The translations under genes and the position numbers were made by a program. From the NCBI GenBank assembly GCA_903853185.1, contig CAINSX010000377.1:1-7605 (forward strand): a stretch of DNA of 7,605 nt, given 5' to 3'. Source of the DNA: an uncultured Opitutia bacterium (lineage in GTDB: Bacteria; Verrucomicrobiota; Verrucomicrobiia; Opitutales; UBA953). The notes under the pieces are model-generated. The model ran no database searches, had not been told where the DNA came from, and was given only the letters and a program-made list of their open reading frames with translations. Positions 6,833 to 7,605 of the stretch are shown piece by piece. Every line of letters starts with the position of its first letter. Positions within the stretch are counted from its first letter, which is position 1.

Positions 6833-6846
6833 CCTCCCCCTTCCTT
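6823..6846 (+). other. Possible hairpin burying the Shine-Dalgarno-like AAGGAGG upstream of prfB
   Basis: AAGGAGGG (6823-6830) can pair with CCTTCCTT (6839-6846) as an 8-bp stem with one G-U pair and an 8-nt loop. The purine arm is an excellent Shine-Dalgarno sequence, but it sits 27 nt before the ATG at 6857, too far for normal use. No ATG, GTG or TTG lies at a suitable distance behind it. Folding would bring the start closer but also hide the site. The low complexity of the purine and pyrimidine runs makes chance pairing plausible. Confidence 0.3.
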
Positions 6847-6856
6847 CCGCTTTCCG

Positions 6857-7605
6857 ATGTATATTCCGCCCGAAATCCGCGCCAGTCTTGACGAAGTCGA
6901 ACGCCGCGCCGGCTACCTCTGGAAGTTCCTCGATGTCGCAGGCAAACAGGCCGCGATCGCGAAGCTCGAAGAACAGATGGCTGCCCAGAACTTCTGGGAC
7001 AGCCAGAAGGCCGCCCAGAAGGTCATCTCGGAGTGCAACGGCCATAAGGTCATCGTTGCCCCGCAGGTTGCCTTTCGGCGCCAGATCGAAGACGCCAAGA
7101 CCCTCGCCGAACTGATTACTGAATCCCCGGACGGTTCCGCCGATGCCGAAGTCGAGGAACTCCGTAAGCTCGGCACCGATCTACTCGTCGCCGTCTCCGA
7201 GCTCGAGATCGCCTCGTTCCTCTCTGGCCTGCACGACCGCTCCAACGCCATCGTCACCGTCAAGGCGGGCGCCGGTGGCACGGAATCCAACGACTGGGCC
7301 GACCTGCTCTACCGCATGTACACCCGCTGGGCCGAACGTCGCGGTTTCAAGATCGAAGTCGAAGACATCGCCGAAGGCGAAGGCGCCGGCATCAGCCAGG
7401 CCACGTTCCGCCTCGAAGGCCCCAACGCCTACGTCTACGTCAAGGCCGAGCGTGGCGTCCATCGCCTCGTCCGCATCTCCCCCTTCGACGCCAACGCCCG
7501 TCGCCATACCTCTTTCGCCTCGGTCGACGTGGTCGCCGAAATCGATGACGATATCGACGTCGAGGTCAACGAAGCCGACCTGCGCGTCGACGTCTACCGT
7601 TCCAG
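6857..7605 (+). CDS. prfB: Peptide chain release factor 2 (RF2), partial, frameshift-free
   Basis: The first 249 codons of RF2 are present; the window ends inside the next codon, just before the expected GGQ motif (about residues 253-255). RF2 ends translation at UAA and UGA by triggering peptide release on the ribosome. Visible signs are the N-terminal helical domain with KLEEQMAAQNFWDSQKAAQ, then GAGGTESNDWADLLYRMY from about residue 138, VHRLVRISPFDANARRHTSF with the stop-codon-reading tripeptide Ser208-Pro-Phe210, and DDIDVEVNEADLRVDVYRS at the end. The Ser-Pro-Phe tripeptide, in place of RF1's Pro-x-Thr, separates RF2 from RF1. Codons 25-26 are CTC GAT (Leu-Asp) in one continuous frame, at the place where E. 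coli has the CUU-UGA frameshift. ATG 6857 is the only usable start: an in-frame TAG lies at 6794-6796 and no ATG, GTG or TTG falls between. No Shine-Dalgarno lies at normal distance. Confidence 0.93.
   Translation, partial: MYIPPEIRASLDEVERRAGYLWKFLDVAGKQAAIAKLEEQMAAQNFWDSQKAAQKVISECNGHKVIVAPQVAFRRQIEDAKTLAELITESPDGSADAEVEELRKLGTDLLVAVSELEIASFLSGLHDRSNAIVTVKAGAGGTESNDWADLLYRMYTRWAERRGFKIEVEDIAEGEGAGISQATFRLEGPNAYVYVKAERGVHRLVRISPFDANARRHTSFASVDVVAEIDDDIDVEVNEADLRVDVYRS

Larger units (their letters stand above)
6686..6856. promoter_or_regulatory. Divergent intergenic region between the M16 peptidase and prfB
   Basis: This 171-bp gap must hold the start signals for both divergent genes. It contains an AT-richer patch (about 6772-6785) in otherwise GC-rich sequence, a GC-rich hairpin close to the peptidase start, a 10-bp direct repeat AAGGAGGGCC (6784-6793 and 6823-6832), and a pyrimidine-rich run (6831-6855) just before prfB. 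No convincing minus-strand promoter was found. If the peptidase instead starts at 6775, the gap shrinks to 81 bp. Confidence 0.6.

Noticed and set aside
6887..6892. CTTGAC near the start of prfB as a frameshift site
   Set aside because: The E. coli-type site needs CTTTGAC with an in-frame TGA. Here CTT GAC is ordinary Leu-Asp at codons 11-12 in an open frame.
6776..7045. Extension of the M16 peptidase to a start at 7045
   Set aside because: It would run antisense through the prfB start and leader; the M16 domain begins normally only after 6685.

Overview
The window is GC-rich (about 60% or more by eye), gene-dense chromosomal DNA with no mobile elements, RNA genes or CRISPR. The DUF5069-type protein and the style of the prfB N-terminus suggest Verrucomicrobiota, possibly Opitutae. 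This placement is inferred from protein character alone.

Layout. Positions 1-4132 hold six same-strand genes with junctions of -4, -4, -4, +5 and +3 nt, almost certainly one operon that starts left of the window. They are: the C-terminal end of an MCE/PqiB-type lipid-transport protein; a PqiC/ABC-auxiliary lipoprotein; a DUF5069 protein; a TrmH/SpoU-fold protein whose catalytic motifs look eroded; a 278-residue protein of unknown function; and an AmpG-like (PAT family) MFS permease. On the minus strand, 4133-6685 encodes a tandem-domain M16 zinc peptidase of 850 residues. Its stop codon directly abuts that of the permease, so the two TGA stops form the palindrome TGATCA with no spacer. A 171-bp intergenic region (6686-6856) follows. 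Diverging from the peptidase, 6857 to the window end is the first two thirds of prfB (release factor 2), cut off just before its GGQ motif.

How the genes may work together. The MCE and PqiC-like pair is an envelope lipid-transport module, and the permease resembles muropeptide importers, so the operon has an envelope flavour at both ends. The three middle genes do not obviously fit that role. Their tight coupling is the main reason to look again. The M16 peptidase and prfB look like housekeeping genes. This prfB has no programmed frameshift: codons 25-26, the site of the E. coli shift, read straight through.

No clearly new system is visible. The best leads are the degenerate SPOUT protein, the unknown 278-residue protein, and the leader structure upstream of prfB.
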